A DNA stretch of 46,374 bases from Cryobacterium sp. Y82. GTDB lineage: Bacteria > Actinomycetota > Actinomycetes > Actinomycetales > Microbacteriaceae. The DNA lies in NCBI RefSeq assembly GCF_002929495.1, contig NZ_PJJJ01000025.1:1-46374 (forward strand), in the 5' to 3' direction. Positions 32,357 through 41,759 of the stretch are shown here, piece after piece. Each line of letters begins with the position of its first letter. Within the stretch, counting starts at the first letter, position 1. The notes under the pieces are model-generated. The model had not been told where the DNA came from. It searched no databases and saw only the letters and a program-made list of their open reading frames with translations. The translations under genes and the position numbers were made by a program.

Positions 32357-33718
32357 ATGACCACGATTGATCGTGACGTCGTTATCATCGGTGCCGGGGC
32401 ATCCGGTCTCACCGCGGCCACCGCATTGCACAAAGCCGGCCTCACTGTGGCCGTACTTGAAGCGCGCGACCGCGTCGGCGGGCGCCTGTGGACCGACGAG
32501 ATCGAGGGCGCCATGCTCGAGATCGGCGGCCAGTGGGTCTCGCCCGACCAGCACGCCCTCAAGGACACGCTGGCCGAGCTGGGCCTTGCCACCTACCCGC
32601 GCTACCGTTCCGGCCAAAACGTCTACATCAGCGGTGCCGGCGTGGTCAGTCGGTTTGACGGCGAGATCTTTCCGGTTCCGGAAGGTACCGAGGCGCAAAT
32701 CGTGGGTCTGATCGAGAAACTCGACGCCCTTGTGGCCGAGATCGACCCGGACAGGCCGTGGGAGCATCCGCTCGCCAAGGAACTCGACGAGGTGTCGTTC
32801 AGCCACTGGCTGGAGACGCAGACCGACGACCAGGAAGCCCGCGACAACATCGGTATGTTCATCGCCGGGGCGATGCTCACCAAGCCGGCGCACGCGTTCT
32901 CCGCGCTGCAGGCCTTGCTCATGGCAGCGAGCGCCGGGTCGTTCAGCAACCTCGTCGACTCCGATTTCATTCTCGACGAGCGCGTCATTGGCGGGCTGCA
33001 GCAGGTGCCGCTGCTTTTGGCCGAGAAGCTCGGCGGCGACGTCTACCTCGGGCAGCCGGTGCGCAGCGTGACCTGGAACGATGCGGGTGTCACCATCGTC
33101 GCCGACGGTATGACGGTGACTGCCCGGCACGCCATCGTGGCGGTTCCGCCGCCCCTGATCAGCCGGATCAGCTTCGTGCCGCCCCTGCCGCGTCGCCAGC
33201 AGCAACTGCACCAGCACCTCTCCATGGGCTTTGTGATCAAGGTGCATGCGGTCTACGAGACGCCGTTCTGGCGCGCCGACGACCTCTCCGGCACGGCATT
33301 CAGCCCGTACGAGCTTGTGCACGAGGCGTACGACAACACCAACTTTGCGGACCCACGCGGCACCCTCGTCGGGTTCGTCTCCGATGAAGAAGCGGATGCC
33401 GTCTTCGCGCTGAGCGCCGACGAGCGCAAGGCCCGCATCCTCGAGTCGCTCTCGCACTACTACGGCGAGCAAGCGCTGCACCCGGTCGTCTACTACGAAA
33501 GCGACTGGGGCTCCGAAGAGTGGACCCGCGGCGCCTACGCGGCGAGCTTCGACATGGGTGGGCTCGCCAGGTACGGTTCCGAACTCCGCAGCCCCGTCGG
33601 CCCGATCTCCTTCTCGTGCAGCGACATGGCCGGAAAGGGCTACCAGCACGTGGACGGCGCCATCCGGGTCGGGCAAGACACTGCAGCGGCGATCATCGCT
33701 CTCAGGGTGAGAGCGTGA
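32357..33718 (+). CDS. puo: Flavin amine oxidase, probable putrescine oxidase
   Basis: A 453-residue FAD enzyme. The Rossmann motif DVVIIGAGASGLTAATALHK (about residues 7-26) is followed by VLEARDRVGGRLWTDEIEGA and LEIGGQWVSPDQHAL, the monoamine-oxidase-type FAD-binding front. The end, SDMAGKGYQHVDGAIRVGQD, closes the FAD site. Length and sequence resemble actinobacterial putrescine oxidases (about 480 residues), which turn putrescine into 4-aminobutanal. Context fits: a dehydrogenase remnant and a PucR fragment upstream, and a permease remnant downstream. It appears intact, although its pathway neighbours are broken. The ATG at 32357 follows a GGAGCAACC site. Substrate is inferred. Confidence 0.85.
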   Translation: MTTIDRDVVIIGAGASGLTAATALHKAGLTVAVLEARDRVGGRLWTDEIEGAMLEIGGQWVSPDQHALKDTLAELGLATYPRYRSGQNVYISGAGVVSRFDGEIFPVPEGTEAQIVGLIEKLDALVAEIDPDRPWEHPLAKELDEVSFSHWLETQTDDQEARDNIGMFIAGAMLTKPAHAFSALQALLMAASAGSFSNLVDSDFILDERVIGGLQQVPLLLAEKLGGDVYLGQPVRSVTWNDAGVTIVADGMTVTARHAIVAVPPPLISRISFVPPLPRRQQQLHQHLSMGFVIKVHAVYETPFWRADDLSGTAFSPYELVHEAYDNTNFADPRGTLVGFVSDEEADAVFALSADERKARILESLSHYYGEQALHPVVYYESDWGSEEWTRGAYAASFDMGGLARYGSELRSPVGPISFSCSDMAGKGYQHVDGAIRVGQDTAAAIIALRVRA

Positions 33719-34802
33719 GGTTTTTGGTCGGCTAACCCCCACCCCGGCGGGAGCGGATGCCCTCGCCCTCGGTGTGCGCCTCGCCCGCGCGCCGGGCGCC
33801 GAGCTCGACGTCGTGCTCGTGCTCAACGCGGGGGACCGGGCCACACTCACCCCCGCCGATCCCGGCTACGACCGGCTGTTGCTGGAGACGGCCGAGGCCT
33901 GGCTGGCCGAAGCGCTCACCCTTGTGCCCGCCGGCATCTCGGTGCACACCCACCTCGAACACGCCGATTCCCTCACCCAAGGGCTGCCCGCCGCTGCCGC
34001 CCGACTGCAGGCGAACCTGATCGTGGTGGGCGCGGCCACTCACGGACTGCTCGGGCGCTTCGCGATCGGCAGTGTCGCCAACGGGCTCCTGCATTCTGCG
34101 CACGTGCCAGTGGCGCTCGCTCCGGAAGGGTCCAGGGTCATGGGTACCGACGAACCGATCGGCCGGGTGACTTGCGCGGTCGGCACCAAACCGGGCGCCG
34201 ACGGACTACTGGCGGCCGGCATCCGCTTGGCGCGCACAGTGGATGCCCCCCTTCGGCTGGTCTCCCTCGTCGCGATCGACCGCCCCGGCGCCGACGCGCA
34301 GACCATTCAGCTGGCCACCGACCACGCCAAGGTGAGCCCGCGATTCTTCAACCCCGGGTATGCCACCATCGCCTCCGCTGTCGTGGCCGCCGGTTTCTAC
34401 ACGATCATGCGTTTCGTCAGCGAAGACGTGCTCTGGGACACCATCACTACGCTCGGCATGATGATCTGCTTCTACTACAGCCTCACCGCGTTCGCCTGCG
34501 TCTGGTACTTTCGCCGGCAGTGGTTTGTCACTGTGAGGAATGCCTTCTTCACCTTCGTGTTTCCGCTGATCGGCGGCATTATTCTGGCGGTGCTGCTCTG
34601 CACGACCCTGGTCGACAGCATGGACCTGAATTACGGCAGCGGCTCCGAGATCTTCGGACTCGGCTTGGTCTTCGTGCTCGGCATGGCCATTCTCCTGATC
34701 GGCGTCGTCATCATGATCGTGCAGGCCTGGGTGCGCCCCGCATTTTTCCGCGGCGAGACGCTCAGCCTGGCCGCGCCGCGCTGCGGCGAGCACGAGGAGT
34801 AG
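33715..34802 (+). pseudogene. Universal stress protein fused to an APC permease tail
   Basis: A GTG overlapping the puo stop by 4 bp starts RFLVGY. One missing base near 33736 shifts into TPTPAGADALALGVRLARAP and the UspA body LQANLIVVGAATHGLLGRFA and IGSVANGLLHSAHVPVALAP, then a second partial Usp domain ending IQLATDHAK at about 34331. The same frame then continues without break as the C-terminal third of an amino-acid permease: VSPRFFNPGYATIASAVVAA, SLTAFACVWYFRRQW, VFPLIGGIILAVLL and LGMAILLIGVVIMIVQAWV. A deletion joined the two genes in frame. The permease core (helices 1-8) is absent, so transport is impossible. Confidence 0.82.
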
Positions 34803-34905
34803 CCGAGCTGCGGCATCCGCTTGCTGAGAGCGGATGCCGCAGCCTCCGTGTGCGCTCCGCCCATGGTTTGGCGCCGATGGGATCGTTGCCTCTAGGCTTT
34901 GGGCC

Positions 34906-35553
34906 ATGCCCACACTTTTGCATCTCGACTCGTCCGCAGATCTCAGCACATCACGTTCGCGCGCGATTACCGCGACCTTCGCTGATACCTGGCGTGGTCT
35001 CGGCGCCGATCACATCGTCGTTTACCGTGACCTGCACCGTGAGCCGCTACCCCACCTGACGGATGCCGCGCTGCATTTTCCGCCCCGGCTGCGCCCGAAC
35101 GCTGCAAGCCCGAGCGCGGAGCAGGAGGCGTTGCAACTACAACTCATCGCGGAACTGGTCGCGGCGGACGTGCTATTGATCGGCGTTCCGCTGTACAACT
35201 ACTCGATGCCGTCGACCCTGAAGGCGTGGATCGATTACATCCATCTCCCGGCGGTGACGGCTTCGTTCGACGACCGCACAAGCCAGCAGCCGCTGGCCGG
35301 GCGCCCGGTCGTGCTCGTGTCGACCCGCGGCGGGGTTTATGACACGGGAACTTCCACCGAGTTTGACGACCACGCGCTTCCCGCTCTCAGTCTCATTCTG
35401 GGCAATGCCCTCGGAATGATGCTCGAGACAATCGTGGCCACCCGCACGCTCAGCGAACGGTTCGGCGCGCCCGCCGACGAGATCGCCAAGCAACACCACG
35501 AGCTGGCGGCCGCCCACGAGTCCGCTGCCGAGGCCGCTCGCCGATTAGGCTGA
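34906..35553 (+). CDS. azoR: FMN-dependent NADH-azoreductase
   Basis: A 215-residue flavodoxin-like quinone/azo reductase. The FMN phosphate loop is LHLDSSADLSTSRSRAITAT, the central PLYNYSMPSTLKAWIDYIH contacts the flavin, and STRGGVYDTGTSTEFDDHAL forms the third FMN loop. Length matches AzoR (about 200). It uses NADH to reduce quinones, nitro or azo groups and probably protects against electrophilic stress. The ATG at 34906 fits the family start (MPTLLHLDSS); earlier in-frame starts are rejected. It converges on a lipoprotein gene. Confidence 0.93.
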   Translation: MPTLLHLDSSADLSTSRSRAITATFADTWRGLGADHIVVYRDLHREPLPHLTDAALHFPPRLRPNAASPSAEQEALQLQLIAELVAADVLLIGVPLYNYSMPSTLKAWIDYIHLPAVTASFDDRTSQQPLAGRPVVLVSTRGGVYDTGTSTEFDDHALPALSLILGNALGMMLETIVATRTLSERFGAPADEIAKQHHELAAAHESAAEAARRLG

Positions 35554-35615
35554 CCGGCGCTACCTCGAGTGCATGGCCCTGAGGGGTGTTCCGCTGGCAG
35601 TCCTCGACCGCGACT

Positions 35616-36737
35616 TCACTCCAGAGCGGATGCGACGTGACCGGCCAGCTCCAGTACCTGGCCGCGATCGGCGTCGGAAACCGGCCGTTGGCCGTTGATG
35701 AACGTGCCCAGTCGCACCCAGTCGTCGCCGACGATGAAGTCGACCGCGCAGGCCGAGACCGTGCCAATCGGGCACAGAAGGTAGGCCGGTTCGGTGACTC
35801 CCGCGACGCTCACGGCCTCATGGTTCTTCCATACGGCGCTCTGCACCTGGGCGGGATCGAAGGCCCACGCACCGTGCGGCAGCAACTCCAGGTTAGCGAG
35901 GGACGCGTCCGAACCGGCCGGCCCCACGATGCAGCGCGTCACGCCAGCGAGTGTTGCCGCTCCGGTCATGACGCCCCAACCACCGCTGTGATAGGTGGAG
36001 TGCACGGGCAGCTCGGCCGTTTGGAAGACGGACTGCACGGTCGCAGCGGGCAAGATTGTTTGGCAGTCGGTGCGCGCAGCGACGGGGGCAACGGCTGGCG
36101 CGGTGTTCGAGGCCGCGGCGGCGGAGATCCGTACGGCAACCGCGCTTAATAGCGGCGAAGTGAGCGCCAGAACGTCGGCGTCGGATGCTGGATCGGCAAC
36201 GTTCACCCCCTGCAGAAACACGTCGATCCAAGCGTCGCCGACGACGATGTTCGACGTGCACAGGCGGGCGTTCGCGAAACAGGTCGTGCCGGACGAGTCT
36301 CCGAACGGCTGGGCGTCATCGAGCGGATGATCGCCGACATGCAATTCGATCTGCGCGGCCGTGGCATCGGGCAGTACCTGTACGGTCAATTCGTCATATG
36401 CCGGATTGGGAATGCCAGCCACGGGCGCGTCGTCATTGCCCCAGGTACAACTTAATCCGCCGGTGTTTTGCACGGCATACGTGACCGGGGACACGGATGG
36501 CGCCCAGTTCGATCGCGGCTCGTAGCCGTTCGCACCGAACAGAGCGTCGAGTTCGGCGTTCAACACCAAGTCGGCGCAGGTTACATCGAACCGCGAAGCC
36601 GGCGCTGATGACAACTCGGCTGTTGGTGATGTCGACGGCCCGGACGAAGCTGGCGCAGCCGGGCTCGAACACCCCGTTTGCACCAGAATTATGGCAAGAC
36701 CCGAGACGATAATTGGAACGACGCTTATTTTCCCCAT
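35616..36737 (-). CDS. Predicted lipoprotein with repeated cysteine-rich domains
   Basis: A 373-residue exported protein. The signal segment MGKISVVPIIVSGLAIILVQ leads to lipobox VQTGCSS, then a Ser/Thr/Pro linker. Two similar halves follow. One runs from VTCADLVLNAELDALFGANG through GGLSCTWGNDD and ARLCTSNIVVGDAWIDVFLQ to DVLALTSPLLSAVAVRI. The other runs from TDCQTILPAATVQSVFQTAE through VTRCIVGPAGSD and ACAVDFIVGDDWVRLGTFIN to GQVLELAGHVASAL. Each half has regularly spaced cysteines, so it is an internal duplication. The family was not recognised; it resembles DUF3558-like lipoproteins in layout. The ATG at 36737 fits the signal better than one 57 bp upstream. Confidence 0.75.
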   Translation of the reverse strand: MGKISVVPIIVSGLAIILVQTGCSSPAAPASSGPSTSPTAELSSAPASRFDVTCADLVLNAELDALFGANGYEPRSNWAPSVSPVTYAVQNTGGLSCTWGNDDAPVAGIPNPAYDELTVQVLPDATAAQIELHVGDHPLDDAQPFGDSSGTTCFANARLCTSNIVVGDAWIDVFLQGVNVADPASDADVLALTSPLLSAVAVRISAAAASNTAPAVAPVAARTDCQTILPAATVQSVFQTAELPVHSTYHSGGWGVMTGAATLAGVTRCIVGPAGSDASLANLELLPHGAWAFDPAQVQSAVWKNHEAVSVAGVTEPAYLLCPIGTVSACAVDFIVGDDWVRLGTFINGQRPVSDADRGQVLELAGHVASALE

Positions 36738-36921
36738 GCTGGCAACGTACCAACACGTGTGGACGTGCCGCCAATCAGCGGCCAGCAGCCCCAACTCGGT
36801 TTCGGCCGCATCAAGGGGTCTGCGGCTCGGGAACAGCGTGACGGCATACTCTTGGTGAAGGTCACTGCGCCTAGGGCGAAACCAGCGCTAGTTCAGCGGC
36901 TGGTGCGATTGACTGGGTGCT

Positions 36922-37917
36922 ATGACGCGCACACTCATTCTTGGCGGGACGGGCTGGCTCGGTCGCGAGATAGCTGAGCAGTTGGTTTCTCTTGGCCAGG
37001 ACGTAACGTGCCTTGCTCGAGGTGAGTCTGGATCGGCCCCCGGCGGTGTGACGTTTATTAGATCTGACCGGCAAACACCGGGAGCCTACGATCTGGTCGC
37101 AGGCGTCGCCTGGGATGAAATCATCGAGCTCGCCTACGAGCCCGACCTGGTCACGGGGGCACTCGTTGCTCTGGCCGGCTGCGCGCAGCACTGGACCCTG
37201 GTCTCCTCCGTCTCCGTGTATGCCAGTAACGCTGATCCAGGAGCCGAAGAAGACGCCTCCCTCGTCGAGACATTCGACCTTGAAGACTACGCACAGGCTA
37301 AAGTCGCCGCTGAGCGAGTCACAGCCGAGGCGGTTGGCGACCGCCTGCTCATCGCGAGACCGGGTCTTATTGCCGGGCCAGGTGATCCGAGCGACCGATT
37401 TGGTTATTGGGTCGCGCGGCTAGCCCTGGCTGCGCACGAATCCGTTCTCCTGCCGAACGTTCGTGATCGTTTCATACAGTACATCGATGTTCGGGACCTG
37501 GCCGCGTGGATAATCAGTGCCGGGCATCGACGCCTCACCGGCACGTACAACGCCGTCGGAAGTGAACACAATCTCTCCACGGTTGTGCTGGCCGCAGCAC
37601 AGGTGGCCAGTCATACTGGCAACCTCATCTCGGTTGACGATGACTGGCTGATCGAACACAACGTCAGCTATTGGGCCGGACCCCGCTCGCTGCCCTTATG
37701 GCTTCCCCGTAGTGACTACGCGTTTGCGAGGCGTAGCCGCAGCCGATTCGTCGCCGCTGGCGGAACCGAGCGAAACCTGAAGGAAGTCCTCGAGGACGTT
37801 CTTGCTGACGAACGAAAACGCGGACTCGACCGGGAGCGCCGATCAGGCCTCACTCGCGAAGAAGAGATCCATCTTTTAAATGAAATCACTCACGAGGTAG
37901 CGAGCGTCTGCTGGTGA
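36922..37917 (+). CDS. NAD-dependent epimerase/dehydratase family reductase
   Basis: A 331-residue extended short-chain dehydrogenase. The Rossmann start is TLILGGTGWLGREIAEQLVS, with GGTGWLG as the dinucleotide motif. SSVSVYASNADPG holds the active-site Ser region, and EDYAQAKVAAERVT replaces the usual YxxxK with Y-A-Q-A-K, which keeps both residues. RFIQYIDVRDLAAWI and LTGTYNAVGSEHNLS are typical of reductases acting on nucleotide sugars or related carbonyls. The substrate is unknown. The charged C-terminal tail (RKRGLDRERRSGLTREEE) looks native. It stands alone, followed by the decayed PadR cluster. Confidence 0.85.
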   Translation: MTRTLILGGTGWLGREIAEQLVSLGQDVTCLARGESGSAPGGVTFIRSDRQTPGAYDLVAGVAWDEIIELAYEPDLVTGALVALAGCAQHWTLVSSVSVYASNADPGAEEDASLVETFDLEDYAQAKVAAERVTAEAVGDRLLIARPGLIAGPGDPSDRFGYWVARLALAAHESVLLPNVRDRFIQYIDVRDLAAWIISAGHRRLTGTYNAVGSEHNLSTVVLAAAQVASHTGNLISVDDDWLIEHNVSYWAGPRSLPLWLPRSDYAFARRSRSRFVAAGGTERNLKEVLEDVLADERKRGLDRERRSGLTREEEIHLLNEITHEVASVCW

Positions 37918-37978
37918 TCGGATGGTCCGCCAGCGATAGACAGTTGATTGAAGACCAGCTCCTAAAGGATCAAGAATG

Positions 37979-38006
37979 CATGTCGAGTGTGTATGTACTC
38001 GGCATG
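37979..38006. promoter_or_regulatory. Probable PadR operator
   Basis: CATGTCGAGT and ACTCGGCATG form a ten-base inverted repeat (one mismatch) around GTGTATGT, 36 bp upstream of the PadR start. PadR regulators bind ATGT/ACAT-containing dyads next to their own genes. The site has survived although the gene itself is broken. Confidence 0.5.
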
Positions 38007-38041
38007 TAAGCATCGTGCAGTGAAATCGTTGGGGAGTCGTC

Positions 38042-38665
38042 GTGTCGGTACGTTAAAGCATTCTTGCCATTCTCGATCAGGGGTCCAGTTACGGGTATCG
38101 GCTGCGCGCTGAGTTTGAGCGACGCACCGGCTCGACCTGGCCAATCAACGTCGGTCAGATCTACAACACGCTGGAGCGGTTAGAACGCGACGGTTTGATA
38201 GTGAAGGGTGACACCGACACCGACGGCCACGTGTTCTACTCGATCACCGCTGCGGGTCACGTCGAGGTGACCACATGGTTGCGTTCCCCGGTGCAGTGCC
38301 CGGAGACGACGCGAGACGAACTGGCCATCAAGCTGGCTGTTGCTGTGACGCTGCCCGGTGTTGATATTGCTGAAATCGTGCGGGTGCAGCGGATGTCGAC
38401 CATGACGACGTTGCAGCAGCTCACCCGCGCAAAGAACAGCGGGGATGACCCCGAATCCACCGATTAGCTCGCCTGGCTGCTCGTGATCGACTCGTTGATC
38501 TTTCAAGCTGAGGCCGAAATTCGCTGGCTGGATCATTCCAGCTCTCGGCTGGCTCGAGCGAAAGCCCGGGGATTGGCCGCGAGCGAACCGCTGGCCGAGC
38601 CGCGCCGACGCGGTCGACCAGCGCGAACCGACACGCCTGCGACTGATGGGACGGTTGTTCGATGA
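38042..38665 (+). pseudogene. PadR-family regulator with two in-frame stops
   Basis: From a GTG the frame reads VSVR, then TAA (38054-38056), then SILAILDQGSSYGYRLRAEF, TWPINVGQIYNTLERLERDG and LIVKGDTDTDGHVFYSITAA, the PadR winged helix. A TAG follows at 38465-38467, and the dimerisation part LAWLLVIDSLIFQAEAEIRW continues in frame to a TGA at 38663-38665. Without the stops it would be a normal ~205-residue PadR. The final stop overlaps the next start (ATGA), so it led an operon with an ABC transporter. Both stops can be single-base changes. The operator upstream remains. Confidence 0.85.
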
Positions 38666-38785
38666 GCACCGAGTTGCTGCGTCTCGACGGTGTCTCGCGT
38701 CAGTACGGACACGGCGAAACTGCCCGTACTGCCCTGGCCGGAATCGATTTGACGATCATGGCGGGCGAGATGGTCGCGGTGATGG
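38662..38785 (+). pseudogene. ABC transporter ATPase, first ~40 residues only
   Basis: The frame reads TELLRLDGVSRQYGHGETAR, then TALAGIDLTIMAGEMVAVMG, the N-terminus of a MacB/LolD-type ATPase up to just before Walker A. The GPSGSGKST loop and everything after it are missing; the same frame passes directly into a permease membrane helix (ALIIAMVAIPVAGLSGVALV). A deletion has fused the two genes. It cannot bind ATP. Confidence 0.85.
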
Positions 38786-40825
38786 GCGCCCTCATCATCG
38801 CCATGGTCGCCATCCCGGTGGCCGGGCTCAGTGGCGTTGCCCTGGTCGGGCTGAGCATGGTGCCCACCGTTGACGAGACGATCGCCGTCGAACTGGGCCA
38901 GGCCGACGCCCGCATCAACATGATCAGCAGCCCCGATCCGTCGATGATTCAGAGCCCCCGCTCGGCCCGGGTGGCATCAGGTCGAGATGGATTCCGCTGG
39001 TGTTCCTGTCAACACCCAGGCGGATGCCCAGCTGGTTGATCCGGCCACCCTCGTTCCGGCTGATTCGACTCTCATCGCCCTGCGTTCGGCGGACGTGACC
39101 ATTGAAACCGCCACCGGCATTGCCGGGATATCCGCGGTCGAGGGCGAGACCTGGAACGCCGAGTTCGAGCCCAAATACGTGCTTGTAGATGGGAGCGCTC
39201 CCCAGGCCAACGATGAAATCCTGGTCACCGCAGCCGCACTTGACCGGCTGGGCGTGGGGCTCGGTGACGGGGCAACTCTGCTTGAACCTCAGCGTTCGGT
39301 CACCGTGGTCGGCGTGCTGGATGTCGCGGAATATCCCGACTCCAAGATCGCCGTGTTCGGGCGCCTCGGTGCGTTCACCGGCGACAGCCAGCCCAGCGCC
39401 GGTCAGGACGACTTCTACCTGTTCGACCACGCCCTCAACTGGCCGGCCGTGCAGCAGCTGAACGAGTCAGGGGCCGTCGTACTTTCGAAGTCGGTGCTGC
39501 TGAATCCTCCGCCCGCTGGCAGCTACCAGCTGCAGGCATCCGCTGAGTTGCAGGGCGCGGCGACGACGGTCGTGACGCTGACAGCAGTGGGCGTTGCCTT
39601 CGCCATTCTGGAGGTCGCCCTTCTGGCCGGCGCAGCGTTCACCGTCGGTGCCCGGCAACAGCAGCGCACTCTGGCGACCGTCGCGAGCGTCGGCGGGCAC
39701 CGGCGCACCCTGTTCCAGATCGTGACCGCGAGCGGTCTGGTGCTGGGACTTGCCGGCGGCATTGTCGGTGTCGCGATCGGCGTCCTCTCTGGCTCGCTAT
39801 TCATGGCGGTCACGGGTGACGGCAGCGCCGTGCAGTACTGGGGCTACCACCTGTCGATACCCATTCTCATTGGTATCGCCCTGTTCGCCATGCTCATCGG
39901 CTGGATCGCCGCCCTCCTCCCGCCGTGGATGGCGTCTCGCCTGGACGTACTGGCTGCCCTGCGCGGTGCACGGAGCCCCCAGGTCGTGCACCGCACCGGC
40001 CGCCGCTGGATTGGAGTGTCGATCATCGTGGCCGGGGTCGCCATGACGGCCGGCGGCGCGCTTGCGGGGACCGCGAGCTTCTCCGCGCCCGGCGTCATCG
40101 AGAACAGCTCGCTCTACCAGCTGTCCATCATGCTCGTGCTCGTCGGACCGGTGCTGGCGCAGTTCGGAGCTTTGCTCGTTGCACCGGTCATCCTTTCTGC
40201 TCTGGCACTCGGGTTGGCGACGACCAGAACCAGAAGGTGGCGCCCCTATCGACCACGACGATCGATGCTGTGGTGCAACAGCCGGCGCATCCGATTCATT
40301 TCGGTGTCTTCATGCTGGAATCGACCGCCAGATCGCACGGCCTGGAGCCAGTCACCTTTCGAGTGCTCGCCTCCCCGGCTGGACCGTTAGATGACGCCGA
40401 TTACGACCAGCTGTGGGGATCCCTCCGCTCTCTCACGGGTGGCACAGACCTCGTGGCCCGCTACGAGGCGGGGCCGGGCAGCACTCGTCGCCTTTGGCGC
40501 GGCTGCGGTCGCGTTGGGGCTCGCCAGGGCTGATGGGCGCCGCGACGACGTGACGCTGAGCGCGATTGGCGCGCATTCAGGGCTGCGCCGCACCGTCGCC
40601 TTCTGGCAGGCCGTGCTGCTGGCCGGCACCGGCGCGGTGCTGGGCGGAATCCTCGGCCTGCTGGGGCCCACCATGCTCGGGCTGGTCGGCCGGCTGCCCT
40701 TTGCGCAGCCGTGGCCCCAGGTTGCGCTGCTCGTTCTTGGGCTACCCGTGATCATCGCAGTCGGCAGCTGGCTCCTCACGCGCCCGGCCGAATTCGACGA
40801 GCGTCTGCAGCGCACGCTCTCTTAG
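38786..40825 (+). pseudogene. FtsX/MacB-type ABC permease, multiply disrupted
   Basis: After the fusion point the frame reads ALIIAMVAIPVAGLSGVALV and a partial outer domain. A one-base shift at about 38970 leads to SAGVPVNTQADAQLVDPATL, the long extracellular part and helices VTLTAVGVAFAILEVALLAG, GLVLGLAGGIVGVAIGVLSG and ILIGIALFAMLIGWIAALLP, to about 40230. Another junction brings APLSTTTIDAVVQQPAHPIH and FRVLASPAGPLDDADYDQLW. A last part, GRAALVAFGAAAVALGLARA with VAFWQAVLLAGTGAVLGGIL and VLGLPVIIAVGSWLLTRPAE, holds the final helices. Two or more deletions or frameshifts are required. It was the transporter regulated by the upstream PadR; such systems export lipids or peptides. Confidence 0.82.
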
Positions 40826-40879
40826 TGGGAGATATTGCTACACAGGTGGACGATGCCGCAGCAGCGGGACTGCGGTGGA

Positions 40880-40905
40880 ACACACATCCGTTTCCTGATG
40901 TGTGT
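40880..40905. terminator. Nine-base-pair hairpin between convergent genes
   Basis: ACACACATC and GATGTGTGT flank the loop CGTTTCCT between the permease remnant and the leftward lipoprotein gene. It has no T-run. Confidence 0.6.
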
Positions 40906-40912
40906 GAAGGAC

Positions 40913-41659
40913 CTAGGCGAGCGAGAAGAGATAACTCGGCGCGACGATTCGGGTGATGTCAATGGACCCTTGATCGGATTGGGCAATGACGCCGTAGGGC
41001 AATTCCAGCCCGGCATCGGCGATGATGCCCGGGAATGACGTTGGCAGGTCGAGCGCTACCGAGCGCACGCCGAACGCATCGTCGAAGTGCACGCGTTTCG
41101 TGTCCGGGCCTTCAGCGGCAACGTCAAATGCGTCTCCAACGCGGATTTCGTCCACCGAAGCGATGGCGATACCGCCGTTTGTGCTTGCCGCCGTGGCCTG
41201 GACACTAAATGCCGGCTTGTACCAGCGTGCTTCCCCGGTCGGCATTGCCTCGCTCGAATAGCGGTTCACGACGATGTCGAAACCGCCCCACGACGTCCCA
41301 TCCATCTCCGGGTAGTGATTCGAGCCGTCCTGATGATGCGTTCCCTGAGGCTCACCGAGAATATTGACGGCGGCAGCGACAGCTTCGTCGCCGTCCTCGG
41401 AATAACGGAGCGAGAGCAGTACGTTCCCGTTCTCATCAACGACATCGGTCGACTCGGCGCCAATGAGGATGCGGTCGGGCTCTGCTGCCGTCGCCGTTTC
41501 GGACGGGACCGGGTCGATGTTCGGGGGAGTGGGCGGCGGTGCGGCCGTGCAGGCCGACAAAGCGCCGGCCAAAACGATCAGAGCGATCACAGCGAATGTT
41601 TTACGGATACGAGCCCCCAGAACGGTCGAGGTGAACAAAACCGCTTCACCTAACTCCAC
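40913..41659 (-). CDS. Predicted lipoprotein
   Basis: An exported protein of about 248 residues. The signal peptide RIRKTFAVIALIVLAGALSA ends in lipobox LSACTAA, followed by a Pro/Ser/Thr linker. The domain has DRILIGAESTDVVDENGNVL, then LSLRYSEDGDEAVAAAVNIL and GTSWGGFDIVVNRYSSEA. No further cysteines occur and no family was recognised. The start is uncertain: GTG at 41659 is used here, and a TTG about 21 bp later (after GGTGAAGCGG) is equally possible. It has no evident link with neighbours. Confidence 0.7.
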   Translation of the reverse strand: MELGEAVLFTSTVLGARIRKTFAVIALIVLAGALSACTAAPPPTPPNIDPVPSETATAAEPDRILIGAESTDVVDENGNVLLSLRYSEDGDEAVAAAVNILGEPQGTHHQDGSNHYPEMDGTSWGGFDIVVNRYSSEAMPTGEARWYKPAFSVQATAASTNGGIAIASVDEIRVGDAFDVAAEGPDTKRVHFDDAFGVRSVALDLPTSFPGIIADAGLELPYGVIAQSDQGSIDITRIVAPSYLFSLA

Positions 41660-41759
41660 GCTATCGTGCCGACCCCCTGCGCACCGATGACCGCAGGTAC
41701 GCCACGGCACCCGGGCAGTCGGTCCTGGTAGATGGGCCGTTCGCAATCTGAACGGCCGG

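Noticed and set aside
32315..33850. A 511-residue leftward open frame
   Set aside because: It is the antisense shadow of the putrescine oxidase gene; GC-rich third positions keep it open.
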